A DNA stretch of 64,000 nucleotides from Brevipalpus yothersi. Its lineage: Eukaryota > Arthropoda > Arachnida > Trombidiformes > Tenuipalpidae. The stretch is from contig QZCP01000832.1 of assembly GCA_003956705.1 (NCBI GenBank), positions 67,633 to 131,632 on the forward strand, in the 5' to 3' direction. The stretch's first letter is position 1; the number at the start of each line of letters is the position of its first letter. The notes under the pieces were generated by a model. That model did not search any database, was not told where the DNA came from, and saw only the letters and a list, made by a program, of their open reading frames with translations. A program made the position numbers and the translations under genes. Below are positions 23,666-35,430 of the stretch, piece by piece.

Positions 23666-24553
23666 CAAAGCATCAGATAGGAATGAGGGAGCATATCCAA
23701 ACGTCCAGTAAAGATTTCAATCAGCCAGAAGAGCCAGCATAGAGTGAGAATCAGCCATGAACTTGATTTTCACTGGTATTGGCACTGGAATTAACAGATA
23801 AATCCAATTAAGAAAGTGAAGTTTTTGTCTATCTTGCTCATACGTTTGACCACAAAACAAATTCTCGATTATACTTTGTCAACTACAAATATTCATCACT
23901 TTCCATGGCTGATGACCTCACCTGTTTATCCCCCTCACAGGCCATCAAATTCGAAGAAAATTGATCAGAATTGTTAGATGTCAAGAATAGAGGGGAGCTT
24001 CCCAACAGAAATACCCTAAGATCAATTCCCGAGAAAGTGAACCCAATCGATCTCATATTGATTTCATTATATCTCACGATATTCATTTATTTAATTGTAT
24101 TTCATAAATTTTCCATCCCTATTATTAAGAACCAAAAGTAGCATGCTTAGAGACACTTTCTAACGGAGTTTTTAAGATTCTTGATCATATGAAAATCTGG
24201 ACAATTTTAATGATGCTCATTTTTGAACTCAACATCCTCTAGAAAGGATATTCCGCAGGCGTTTCTCGATAAATGGCCATAAAATCAATAGAACTTACTA
24301 AATTTCCAATTTTATACCTCCTCTTTACTCATTTTTCTTCATACAAGATGCGCAAATGGATGAATTTGAGTTTCTCTCAAAACAAATTTCACACTCACAC
24401 TCCACATATTTACTTCTAGTGAACGCAATGAAATTCAAACCGAAATAGCTTTCCAATAAACCCAATTAGACGATTGGAAACATTAGATAGTATTCATAGC
24501 CCCCAGTTTATAACTAACAGATACCATAAAAATAGCCGTATAACTGTTGATTA
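23666..24553. other. Intergenic, nothing recognised
   Basis: 3' region of the repeat protein and promoter of the next small gene. A TATA-like word (gtttataac) lies about 45 bases before the ATG at 24554. Confidence 0.4.
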
Positions 24554-24877
24554 ATGAATCGTCATCATTTGTTGATTTTTTTGTGCACTCTATCACTGTT
24601 TATCCTCTTAAAGGAAACAAAATCTAAAGAGCCTAATAGTGAGCATTCGAGTCATGAGCATCCTGGCCATGAGCCTACCAATCATGAGCATCAAAGAGAA
24701 TCAGAGGGCCCATCAAAGGCTAATGAGAGTGAAACTGAACCCGGATCTGAATTTAGGAGAAAAAAATGGTACCAAAAAGCGGGAAAAAATATCAAGAAAT
24801 GTGTAACATTCAATGGCTGCTTTTCTAGGCATGCTGATGATGGAGCAGAGAATGAAACTAGAAGTGAAGAAAGATGA
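24554..24877 (+). CDS. Small secreted precursor with acidic pro-part and basic two-Cys tail
   Basis: A single exon of 107 residues. It has a strong signal peptide (starts MNRHHLLIFLCTLSLF), then about 45 residues rich in Glu, His, Ser and Pro with His-Glu repeats. A basic segment begins at RRKKWYQKAGK and has two Cys four residues apart (CVTFNGC), followed by an acidic end. The order signal, acidic pro-region, dibasic site, cationic segment is the plan of many processed peptides, such as antimicrobial peptides, venom-type peptides or neuropeptides. I recognise no family and cannot say which, if any, applies. The His-rich part could bind metal. It sits between two genes for disordered secreted proteins in the same orientation. 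Confidence 0.6.
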   Translation: MNRHHLLIFLCTLSLFILLKETKSKEPNSEHSSHEHPGHEPTNHEHQRESEGPSKANESETEPGSEFRRKKWYQKAGKNIKKCVTFNGCFSRHADDGAENETRSEER

Positions 24878-26109
24878 AAATTTTTGTAATCTCACAAGGT
24901 ATATGCAACATCATAGATTTTTCTTGCCTACCGTTTTCCTGAACTTGGATTTAAACACCAAAGATCTTCATAAATATATTTCAATCTCATTCTGTCTCTC
25001 CCTCCCTCTCTCTGAAAGTTTTCTCATGGTTTTTGGATTTCTCAAGATTGTTTAGTAAATTTTTGGCTATTTTCTACTAAATCACTGAATCTTATTCTGA
25101 TTTATTCAATTTTCCACCCTGATATTTCTCCTTACACTCTTGAATTTCTCTATAACATAATGTTTTACATTCTATTCCTTGGAAGACACTTAAAATTGTT
25201 AGATTTTCACTCAACTCGACTCAATTTCTCATGAATTTTCATGAAGAACAAATTCAAGTGCATAAACATGTGCTACATAAACTTCACGCAAATATCTGGT
25301 ACAGATTTTTGCGATTTTCTCGCTTCTCCTATTGAATGTAGAGAAAGCCTCTCATTGAATCATATTTGCATTTGATTAGCATTGAATATATGCTGAACTG
25401 GTATTTCCATGATAGGACTGGCGCCATTTATGGGCTATATGGGAATTCTCTCAAATTTAAGAACCCATAGAGCTAGTATATTTTTCTTCGTTATCTTCAT
25501 ATTGCATCAAGTTGGATAAGTTGATTGATTGCTGATGGAATTATTGAGGGGTGAATCTAACTTATTTTTTTTTGGAAATTCACTATCCACTCAATATTTT
25601 ATGGACAGAGATATCAATGAAAATGGATGAGTAACATGGAATTATTTTAACATACATAACATTGGTCACAATGCATGAACTCATTTGAGCAGATTCAGTC
25701 ACTTAGTGGTTTGCCAATTAAAAATTATTTTTCGCTAGATTGCGTTAATGTTCAAGTTATTTGATCCATAGTCATGAATAGGAATGGATAAGTAACTTTG
25801 CCAGAGAGCTGCAACGAGTTTGATAGTAAAAAGTGAATTCGTATCAAAAATATTGAGGTGATTAATGATAAGAGAGAAATGATATAACACAAAAATATTC
25901 TGAAGTATTCACTGATATTTTTGATCAATGAAATTTCTTTGTTTTTTTGAGTCATAAAAGAATGGTGAATGTCCAGTTTGATACTTTTCTTGAGACCAGA
26001 GGATGAAAATAGGGAAAACCTTACCTTAATGTTGATACATGTTCCCTTCAACTGTGTTGGTGATAAAATTGGGGAAAATGTTGAAATTATTAATTATTCA
26101 TTCACACAA
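24878..26109. other. Intergenic, nothing recognised
   Basis: Only short frames; no domain, repeat array or TIR seen. Confidence 0.4.
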
Positions 26110-29100
26110 ATGAGATCAGGGGAACTTATCATGCTCTTTGGTGAACTGTTTACACTTTTCTCACCTATCATCATGTGCTCTTTGGTAACAATGAAAGCAG
26201 CTCACAATCGTAAGTCTCAACTTTATACACCTCGCATGATGAGTAACGTTCCATGTGGAATGGTCTGATAAATTATCGAAAACGTATGAATCAACGGAAT
26301 TTCATTCTTTTATTCAGTTCCAACATCATTTGGAAAAACATCAACTTTTATAATGCAATTTAGAAACACAAACACACCGAGTCACCTTCTCAGACGAGAT
26401 GATCAAACATTTGACCTAAATTCGAGAGCTTCTAAAACCTCAGAATACTCTCGCAAATCTCCTGGAATAATTGAAAGCCTTAGGAATTACTTTCCGCCCA
26501 ATGATCGTCATATCAAGCCTATTGATCGATTAACATCAAGCTTGAAGCCAACTGAATCAGTTCTTTTGGACATCAGATCGGGTGATGGTGATGAATCCTA
26601 CCCTGAGATGAGTACATATTCTCCTACTGATTCTGATAGAGTAACCAAACCATCAGACAAAGGCTCAACTGATGGAACTAGATCACCGGATAAGAGCTGG
26701 ATTGATGAAACCTCTACCGTAAAAGATATGAGTACATCTGAAAAAAGTTTTTATGAAATTTGGGCTGATTACAAGGAATCTGAAGCGAGTAAGTCTAGCT
26801 CAACCGAATCTAGTGGATCTAGTAACAGTAACAATTCAAAGGATGATGCAGATAAGCCACGATCAAAAACTAAGAAGCCAGACATGAAAACAACTAGAGA
26901 AAGACCTTATGGACTTCGTGGCTTCACAGGATTCCATGGTGTATTTGATCAAGAAGATCCTCTAGATAATAGGGTTGAAGATGATCGAGCAACTTCTTCC
27001 AAGACGAAGAAGCCTGGAGATGAATATGATTCAAGCAAAACTGATGAAGAAAAAAAGTTGAAATTCAAACAGCCTACAAGCACAACTTCAATTTCAGAAG
27101 AATCTCAAACTTTGATGGCGCCAATAACATTATCTCCCAGCACATCTAGTAAAGTACCAGATCCTGGGAAAAATGATCGAATCTCTGTGAATAAAACTTT
27201 GGAAAGTTCTTATGTGGATGACACAGAACTTGAGAATTCCAAAAAAGATTCTTCCAAGATGGATTCGTCGTCTGCTTCTTCAAGCAAGATCAGCAACAAC
27301 TCTTCGAGCTCATCGAACAAGTGGTATCAATCTGATCAATCAAACAAATCAAGCTCATCAGATGAACAATCGAACTCACTAGATTCCCAAGAGTCATCTG
27401 ATTCGTCAAGCTCATCAAAGCCTCAAATTTTACCTGATCAATCTGGCCCAGGAGGTATGGCAGGAGATTACGAGATGGTAGATATACCCATCCAAGCAAA
27501 ACCATCTGGATCATCAGATTCTCCAGAGTTATCAGGCTCATCAAAGCCTCAAAGTTTACCATCAGATCAATCTGGATCAGGAGATTACGAGATGGTAGGT
27601 GTACCCGTCCAAGCAAAACCATTTGGATCATCAGGATCTTCAGGACCTCAAAGTTTATCAGATCAATCTAGTTCAGGAGGCATGGCAGGAGATTACGAGA
27701 TGGTCGGTGTACCTGTTCAAGCAAAACCACCTGGATCATCAGATTCTTCAGGCTCATCGAAGCCTCAAAGTTTATCAGATCAATCTGGTTCAGGAGGTAC
27801 GGCAGGAGATCACCAAATGGTAGATATACCTGTCCATGCAAAACCATCTGGATCATCAAGCTCACAGGGTCCACCAGGATCTAACTTCGTAGGATCACCA
27901 GGTTCACGTGGCCCTCCAGGCCCTTCTAACTCACAAGGATCGCCAGGTTCCTCGAAATCATCAGGCTCACGTGGACAACCACGACCACAATCACCAAAGT
28001 CAGGTAGCTCAAATTCTCGGAATCCGAAAAAACCTCAGAAATCATCGCGAGGATACCAAGCACCATACAATCCAAGGCTTCCCATGGTACCCTTAAAACC
28101 ATTTAATCCATTCGGGAGAACCGTTTTGATTAATAGACCTCCAATTGTTCAGCCAGTTGCTCCTAGCCCTAAGCTTAATCCTCCAGGGTTTCGTCGAGGT
28201 TACCGTCAAGGTTATCGGCCAGATGACCGCAGAGATGACCGTTATGACTATCGTCGAGATGATGGTCGGGATGATCGTCGGGACGACTATCCGGATGATC
28301 GTCGGGGTTACCGAAGAGATGATGATCGGGATGATCGTCGAGATGATCGTCGGGGTGGTAATCGGGGCTATCGGGATGATCGTCGAGATGACCGTCGAGA
28401 TGGTCGTCGGGGTCGCCGTCGAGGGGGCAGTCGAAGAGCTGCAGCTCCGGTGACAAGAGGGGCATCTTCTGGTGGTGGTGGTAATGGTGGTAGTGGTGGT
28501 GGTGGTGGTGGATCTAAAGTTGAGCATCCAGGGATGATGATGTATAGACAGGGTTTACCCTACAGAGCCATGTCAGCCGTAGCTCGATCTCCTTTCGATA
28601 CTATTCTGCTCGATCCGGGTACTTTGGGTGCTGGAATACTCCCAAGATCTCGAATTCCTTGGTTCATGGGGTACTCAGGAATCAATGCACGAGGTCCAAT
28701 GTATGGCCCTGGATATGGTCTCGGCTATCCATATCACGGACCAGCAGCTGGAGCATATTTTCCGAATAATTATGGTCCTGGTAGTTATGGTTATCGAGGT
28801 CAGTTTATTCAAGTACAATTACTATTTCACAAAATTTTATCGGAGAAACTTTGCCGCGTTACTCGCCCAATTTGTTATCTAGATGAGCCTCATCAGCTCT
28901 CATTTAGAATAGACATGATATTTATTCTGCCCAGATAACAAGCACTCAGGTTGAGCATAAGGCAAAAATTGAACCATTAGAACCTTCTACTCAAAGTGGT
29001 CAGTCAACTAACGAAATTTATAAAACACTTTGTTAGTAAGGTTAACTTGAACATGCTAAGCAATTTTACACTTCCAAGTTTTCGTTGATGTCACAAAAAA

Positions 29101-29461
29101 TTGATTAATTGATTGGTTTCTTATTCAATTTACAGCTGCTGATGGCTACGGTGGATATATTGGCTATGGTGCTGGCTATGGTGCCGGCTATGGTGGTTAT
29201 GGTGGAGGCCTTGGAGCTCTTGGTGGGCTTGGTGGTTACGGTTATGGTGCCTATGGTGGTGGTTATGGTGGCCTTGGTGGTATTGGTCAATATGGTGGCT
29301 ATGGATATCCAAGCCTTTTACACCGTAGGGCTCCATACGCTTATCCAGCACCCTTGCCGGTTGCCCCGAGACAAGCTTATGTTGCCCCACCATTTCATGC
29401 TGGAGTGGGCCCAGGTTATGCTGCTGGTTATGGGTATCGGCCTCTTTATGCTGGTTTCTGA
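26110..29461 (+). CDS. Large secreted disordered protein with Ser, Asp/Arg and Gly/Tyr blocks, 968 residues
   Basis: Model of three exons: 26110-26209 (hydrophobic leader, MRSGELIMLFGELFTLF), 26318-28798 and 29136-29461, both introns phase 1. Blocks in order: a charged Ser/Thr-rich region; a Ser-rich region; four to five imperfect copies of a roughly 40-residue repeat (SDQSGSGGMAGDYEMV followed by PVQAKPSGSS) at about 395-545; a Gly/Pro/Ser stretch with collagen-like GPPG triplets; an Arg/Asp polyampholyte of DDRRDD units at about 660-740; a Gly run; and a Gly/Tyr-rich end (GYGAGYGGYGG) at about 861-968. There is no globular domain. The tail resembles glycine-rich silk, cuticle or cement proteins. 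Function is unknown; a structural secretion is an inference. The long minus-strand frames here are shadows. Confidence 0.7.
27400..27850 (+). repeat. Tandem repeats of about 120 bases in a secreted-protein gene
   Basis: Four to five in-frame imperfect copies containing the words ggagattacgagatggt and gcaaaaccatctggatca. Copy lengths differ by small multiples of three, and the reading frame is kept. Confidence 0.85.
28196..28430 (+). repeat. GATGATCGTCGG-type repeat coding for Asp/Arg units
   Basis: Dense imperfect repeats of gatgaccgtcgagatgatcg coding for alternating Asp and Arg, so the net charge stays near neutral. Confidence 0.85.
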
Positions 29462-30451
29462 ATCTTCTGGTCTAAGAATTGAGACCAAATTATTAGTTCG
29501 AGAGATGGGGAAAGGTGATGAAAATTTGTAGTTCCAATCCGTGTTTCGATTCACTCGAAAGATGCGAATGATATGAGTTTAACTACAAATCAGGGCAAAA
29601 TAATCGCTCTGATGGAACTGAAAATTTTCAGTCCTCTCATGAGAAACGCTCTGAGAATCAAATTTCATGGGATCCATATCGTGTATGCTCTGGCAAAGTA
29701 ATCTCGTTTGGCGGTTTTTGGACAAATTATTCAAGCTTCCCGATAGGAAAACTACTTACACACAAAAACTGAAATGAATCGGAGAGAAATAGTCAGAATT
29801 CCATGGAATGGACACCTGATTATCATGAATCGAATAATTGAATACAATTGAATAATATCATGGGATATTATAAATGTGTTTTCCATGTTCTTGCGATAAA
29901 ATATCGAATATTTTTGAAAGAAAAGAGCGTCTTTAGACCTAAGGACACTTCACTGCCTCATTCATCATGGTAATATCTTGGGTAAAATCTTGAAAGGATT
30001 GTCAGACAGGAGTATAACATATGAATTTTAATAAGACTAGAATAAGATTCTGAGATGCATAAAGCCACTTGTGGGTGCAACATGATAATATGCCAATCAC
30101 CAGGGAAGATCCTCTTTTAATTGAGAAATTTGAATTAGAACTGTCTGTAACTTTTTTTCTCAGAATTTACGAATTTTCATTTAACTTCGTATCCATTTGA
30201 CCTACTTTCTCTTATTCTACGCCATCTTCATTCGAATGTATAAACTGATACCATGATAAATTGAGGATATTTCGTGGATATTTTTTAGGTGGTTTCAGAT
30301 TTCCTAAGTGGAATTATTCACATTACAATTTCATGGTTTTAGATGAAATTTTTTTCCATCCAAAATCTCGCTTCCATTGGAAATGTATTCTATATGATAG
30401 ATTTGAGAGGTTTCCATTATGTTTGTTTTCTTTTGATCGATCGACACAGCT
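29462..30451. other. Intergenic, nothing recognised
   Basis: 3' region of the previous gene and upstream region of the next; no repeat or exon seen. Confidence 0.4.
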
Positions 30452-33261
30452 ATGGTCTCCATTGAGGGATGTAAATCATACCAATCGATCGATATCATTT
30501 TGCTATTGATATTCTGCAGTAAGTTGTAAGTTCCTTATTCATTGATAATGAGAATATCTAGAAAAAGGAGAAAAATAGAGATTTAACATTACCCGAAGGT
30601 CAACATCTAATACTATTTGTAAATATTTGCTATACAATATTTGCTGCAGGCATTTCTGGAGGGCTCAATAAGCCGTTAACTGCCACTAATACCATAAATC
30701 GAGAAGTGTCTGCCCAATATGTCTCGAGTAATCAAGCCGCCGAAAGGTTTGAGTCCTCCAGATTGATCAATCCAAATCAATCGAGCTCATCCAATCGAGT
30801 GATTACAAATCAGAAATCACTGACAGCCAAAAATCAACCATCATTCCAAGACATCGGTTCAAGATCTCCTCTCGAGAGAGCCTTGTTCAAGCGAGATCTC
30901 TATTTATCTGAGAGAAGAGGAAAAATTCCACCTAAGTTAGTGCTATTTGATTCAAATCAGAAGAATACAAAGAAGAAAAAGAGGAAAATCAAGAGGTCAA
31001 ATAGGGTCGAATCGAGAGGTTTTCAGAGAAACCATGCCTCTGAGAGGATAGGAGATAACATTGAAAATTTTCCGAGAGAGGCACACCAAGAATTTAATGG
31101 CGCACATGAACATCTCGTGCACGGTCATAGGTCAGGTCAGGACGTCATTGTTCGAAATATGAATGCAGATGCTCCACACTCCCCAAGAAATATTGACGTT
31201 TTAACCCGAGGAGCTGATAATGTATTTAGAGGATATGCAGGGGACCCATCAGATTTGACCATACATGGACTTGATCTTGGTGGCAATTATGCAGCTCGAG
31301 CAATGGGTGATCTTGCTTCTGGAACAGCTGGCTCTTCCGGAAGGAGTGGTGAAAGTTCTAATCATGATACCGAGACCAGATCTCAGAGCTTTCGTGGTGC
31401 TGCCCCATCTTCTGTAGTACGTTCAGGTCCTGCTCCACCTGCCCCTCCAGGACCACCTATATCTCCAGCACCTCCAGCATCACCCGTACCTCCAGCACCT
31501 CCAGCATCACCTGTACCTCCAGCGCCTCCAGCACCTCCAGCACCTCCTGCACCTCCAGCATCTCCAGTGCCTCCAGCACCTCCTGCACCTCCAGCATCTC
31601 CAGCATCTCCAGCACCTCCAGCATCTCCAGTGCCTCCAGCATCCCCTGCACCACCTGCATCACCTGCCCCTCCAGCATCTCCTGTGCCTCCAGCACCTCC
31701 AGCATCCCCTATACCACCTGCATCTCCTGCCCCTCCTTTTGCTCCTGCAAGCAGAGAAGGAGGAATAGACAGTGGAGGATCTGGAATGGATTCTGGTACC
31801 AATCGAGGAGAAAGAGTTGAAGATAGTCCGGATGCCCTGGGAATGCGAACTAAGCGCACTAATAATTTCTCGATGAAGATTGATAATGCTATTGATAATC
31901 TTCCTATGAATGTCAATAGTACTGAGAATTTTGCTCGTAGTAGTGGATCGTCCCTCTTATCTGGTAATTTCGGTGAGGAAGTTCATACTCGTAGTGGTGG
32001 AATTCCTCTCAAAGAAGCAAAAAGAATGGATAGGAAATTGTTGAAGAGTGCATCTAATGCAGTTGATGATATAGGTGAAATTAAGGACAATCAAGGCAAC
32101 CTTAGGAAGGTGATTGGCGATGTTTCGGTAAGAGGGGCTAAGAGTGATCAGCATGGTATGGGAGTTGCCATCCAAGAAGCGGCTGCAAAAACTAGAAGTG
32201 ATTCTCAAGAATTACTTTTCGCTAGACCTAATGCATTCAGAAATGATGGTGTTTCCTACAATACAGGAGTTGAAAATAAGCAGAGTGCTCAAAAAACTAA
32301 CAGCAGATCAGCTGCTCCTCAAGTCAGAGGAATCAATACGGGATCCATAAACTCTCCAGGATCAGATTCTCATCCGGCTGTTGATCAGAGAAGTGGAGGT
32401 TTTTTAGGATCTGTTAACCCTCAAACTCACAATGTGGGAATCAACCCACAATCTTCTCCTCAAACTAGAGCTGCAACCAATCTGAGATCAGCTACCAATC
32501 AGAATATGGGCAATAATGCTGGCTCTGCTCCTCTTCCAGATGGAGGTGTGGACAGTCAACCTGTACCTATTGCCTATCGTGTTGAAACTGTACCTGTCGC
32601 TTATCGAGTTGATGCTATACACTCGACTAATCAAGTTATAGGTCCAGACGGTAGACTTATTACTCATCAAGATGGAGTAGTTGGTAATCAACCTGTGGCT
32701 TATCGAGATAAAGGTGTGGACTCAGACACTCATCGAGATGAAGATGATGACACTAGACCTGGGACCGATCGAGACAGAGATGAGGACTCTAGGTCTAGGG
32801 ATGATCGTGATAGAGATGAAGACGGAAGGCATATATCTCACCGAGATGGAGATCTGGACACTAGACCTATGTCCCGTCGAGATAGAGATGAAGACAGTAG
32901 ATCTGGAAGCCATCGAAGAAGAGGTGCAGACTTTAGATCTAGGAGTCATCGAGATAGAGATGATAAGGATGACAGAGATGATAAGGATGATAGAGATGAC
33001 AAGGATGATAGAGATGATGACACTAAACCTGCAGATACTCGAGGTGGAGGAACTGATACTAGACCTGCTGAGAGCCACAATTCAGTCCCAAATTCACCTA
33101 TGTTAATCAGAGAGCATCTTCCAGTGGTGTTCAACAGGGTTGTTGATCCATGGTATCCTGCGGTGGATCCATGGTACCCTGCAGTAGATCCTTTGTTTGG
33201 AGCATATCCTTTCTATGGGGTAGACCCATACTTTGGTAGTGGTTTGGCTTGGGCACGATAA
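30452..33261 (+). CDS. Large secreted Pro/Ala/Ser- and Asp/Arg-repeat protein, 892 residues
   Basis: Model of two exons: 30452-30518, coding for a leader that ends in a Leu/Ile-rich core (IDIILLLIFC), and 30650-33261, phase 1. The first exon is inferred from its donor (GTAAGT), its phase and its hydrophobicity. The protein has a basic, Ser/Asn-rich front, then about 105 residues of PPASP, PPAPP and SPVPP units (about 283-388). A long Ser/Asn/Gly region with scattered Arg follows, then an Asp/Arg/Glu tract (DRDRDEDSRS, DDRDDKDD) and a short aromatic end with DPWYPAVDPW. There is no globular domain. Like its neighbour at 26110 it joins a low-complexity core with an Asp/Arg polyampholyte tract and an aromatic tail, so the two may be related in descent or role. 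Function is unknown. Confidence 0.7.
31430..31745 (+). repeat. Nine-base cctccagca repeat block coding for Pro/Ala/Ser
   Basis: About 300 bases of cctccagca/cctgcatct-type units in frame. The complementary strand gives a spurious Gly/Ala/Asp frame. Confidence 0.9.
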
Positions 33262-34237
33262 TTGAGCCCTATTCGAGTAGTAACCGGGAAGAGTTATTAA
33301 GAAAATTCATATTTTCGGACGATTTTGGAAGAAAGAAGCGAATTTTCAAGAAAAAATTTGAGATAATGTCAATGCTAGATCAAAGATTTTGGCCAAAATA
33401 TTGTCAAGGTACACCTCAGAATAGCTTTCCAATCGAAGTTCATATGTATGTACTCAAAGATCCAATCTCAGAGTTTAATATGTAATCGGATTTTTTCCGA
33501 TTTTATCTGAATACAGTTATCAAAATTCTGAAGAGAATAGAATTTATGATCGTCATATTCATCTTGCTTAGGGAATGAAAGGCTGAATTCAGGAAAGCTG
33601 GCTTCATTCATTTAGCTGTATCAATCGGGGGGCTAGCTGAGTGAATATCATGATGGAAAAAATTCATTTATTCCATTTTATTCATCATTTCGTATGCTGG
33701 CTGCAAATTGAAGCTCACATTTAGTAAGCAATTGTTGAGAATGCTAGAGTTATTTGAGGCTTTTTTTCATAAAACATAGTACAAAATCGTAGTCAATGTC
33801 GATGTAGTCAATCGAGATTCATTCTGCTTGAGCAATTTCAGAGCAATCTATACAATTCAAAAGAGTATCATAAGCGTATTTTTCAGCATGAGTTCTCCCA
33901 TCCCATTATCCTTCAGTTGATCGATCAAATTTTTCATTGGAATTCATTCAGGAATTCACATTCAAGCCATAGAATAAAAATATTGGAATTATCCACGTCA
34001 GAATAACTAATTCTACGATTCTAATGTATTCGAAGGAGAAGAGAAGAATCTCAAGTGTTAAAATAAACTGTAAATCAGAATCATTCTCAAAAGTCTCAAT
34101 GAAAGCCAATCCGCTTTCTGTACTCAAGTTAAATTTAGCTAGATTTTATCCAGTTGAACAACTAAAATTATTACTTATTTCTGCTCGAGGGTAAGAAGAA
34201 ATCGAAATATATTCTGAGAATTTCATTATGTGGGAAG
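33262..34237. other. Intergenic, upstream region of the protease-like array
   Basis: No exon seen. At 34093-34163 there is a segment (gtctcaatgaaagcc ... gttgaacaact) that recurs with changes at 40215-40351 before the third array gene, evidence of a shared duplicated promoter region. Confidence 0.5.
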
Positions 34238-35430
34238 ATGGCTCTCGCTGATGTCTTTCTTCTCTGTATATCGTGTCTTCTCATCGGTTCTGGAAATGGA
34301 CTTACCAATGGCAGTGAGTAGAATTTGCTACAATGCTCTAATATTCTGATCTCAATGTAGAAGAGCAGCCTGCACTTCTGACTCAGATACTCAATTATAA
34401 TGAGCCTGAACGATTCGACATGTATGAATGAAAAAATCATGAATTCTCTATTGTAACCAAATTTTATCAGCTAAATGCTTTCTAAAAGCTTCAAAGGTTA
34501 TGAATCCATTTACTGTATGCATAATCACAAAAATCTTAAAAATTGAAATTTTCATGCTCTCAAAGCTTCCGACTATTGAATGATGATTATTTCATCTCTT
34601 CAGATGGAGTAGCCCATGCTTGGGTTGATAGAGCACGTTATATGGCTTCTCTGAGGACTATTGCTGATGAGAAGAAGCATATTTGTGCTGGCAATGTTTA
34701 CCTATATAATCAATGGATTATCACTGCAAGATCATGTCTACTTGATCCTGAGGTGAAGGCACAAACCATGGTGGTTTATCCTATCTATTCGAGGGAACTC
34801 AAAGAAATAAATAAAGGGCGCTCATATCACATGGATAAGTCTTTCTGTCATCCTTTGCTCAAAGACAAGCCAGATGTTCACACAGATATTGGCCTGATTA
34901 AGCTTAAAGAACCAATTCAATGTTCCGAATGTGAAAGAACTAAACTTTTACGAGAGGATTTCCATGGACATTACAATAATGATGATATTTATGTAGCAGG
35001 ATGGGGCAAAATCAGAGAAACAGATAGTGAGATGTCAAATTTTTTGAAGCGAGTATTTTATGGCATAGAACCTGCCTTTGGTTGCCAAAGAGATCTAAAA
35101 TCTTACAATTTTGTGCACCCAAATCATATATGTTTACGGAATCCCCAAGATTACAGTGTTGCGCCATGTTTCGGTGATGAAGGTGGTCCTGCATTCATGA
35201 TTTCCAGGCCATTCTATTATGAACTGCAAGGAATTATACCTGCCATCCCAGGTACTTGCAAGTAGGTATTCTCACAGATATTCGCCTTTTCCTACAGAAT
35301 TTTTCTTATCTATCACTCTAGTTGGAGTCCATTTGTCATGAATATCAGTCATTTCAGAGAATTTATAGATGATGTGGTCAGGCACGAACCACCTGAATAT
35401 GAATGTGTCAATCTGTCGAGGCCTTCTTAG
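34238..35430 (+). CDS. Inactive trypsin-like protein A1
   Basis: Three exons: 34238-34313 (signal peptide, MALADVFLLCISCLLIG), 34604-35261 and 35322-35430; 280 residues. The chymotrypsin fold is clear: MASLRT, WIITARSC (normally TAAHC), TDIGLIKL, VAGWGK, CFGDEGGP (normally GDSGGP) and a C-terminal helix FREFIDDVVRHE. The His57 position is Ser69, Asp102 is kept, and Ser195 is Glu (about residue 218). No IVGG-type activation site follows the signal, and the Asp189 of trypsin is absent. It therefore cannot be an ordinary protease. A short Cys-containing tail (PEYEC) extends past the usual end. Type A, first gene of the first A-B pair. A secreted binding protein or decoy is possible, as shown for inactive protease paralogues of the scabies mite, but its role here is unknown. 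Confidence 0.9.

Noticed and set aside
27400..27850. Regularly spaced repeats, considered as a CRISPR-like array
   Set aside because: Eukaryotic coding repeats of uneven length with the reading frame kept; no unique spacers or cas genes.
27290..28527. Several minus-strand and alternate-frame ORFs rich in Leu/Met/Gln or Thr/Ile
   Set aside because: Shadows of the in-frame Ser and Asp/Arg repeats of the secreted protein gene.
31383..31916. 177-codon Gly/Ala/Asp frame on the minus strand
   Set aside because: Complement of the Pro/Ala/Ser repeat block.
32681..33134. Met/Ile/Glu-rich and Ser-rich frames over the Asp/Arg tract
   Set aside because: Frame shadows of the repeat in the 30452 gene.
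34171..34440. Minus-strand frame over the first exon of A1
   Set aside because: No family content, and the plus strand carries a signal peptide with a correct phase-1 donor matched to the next exon.
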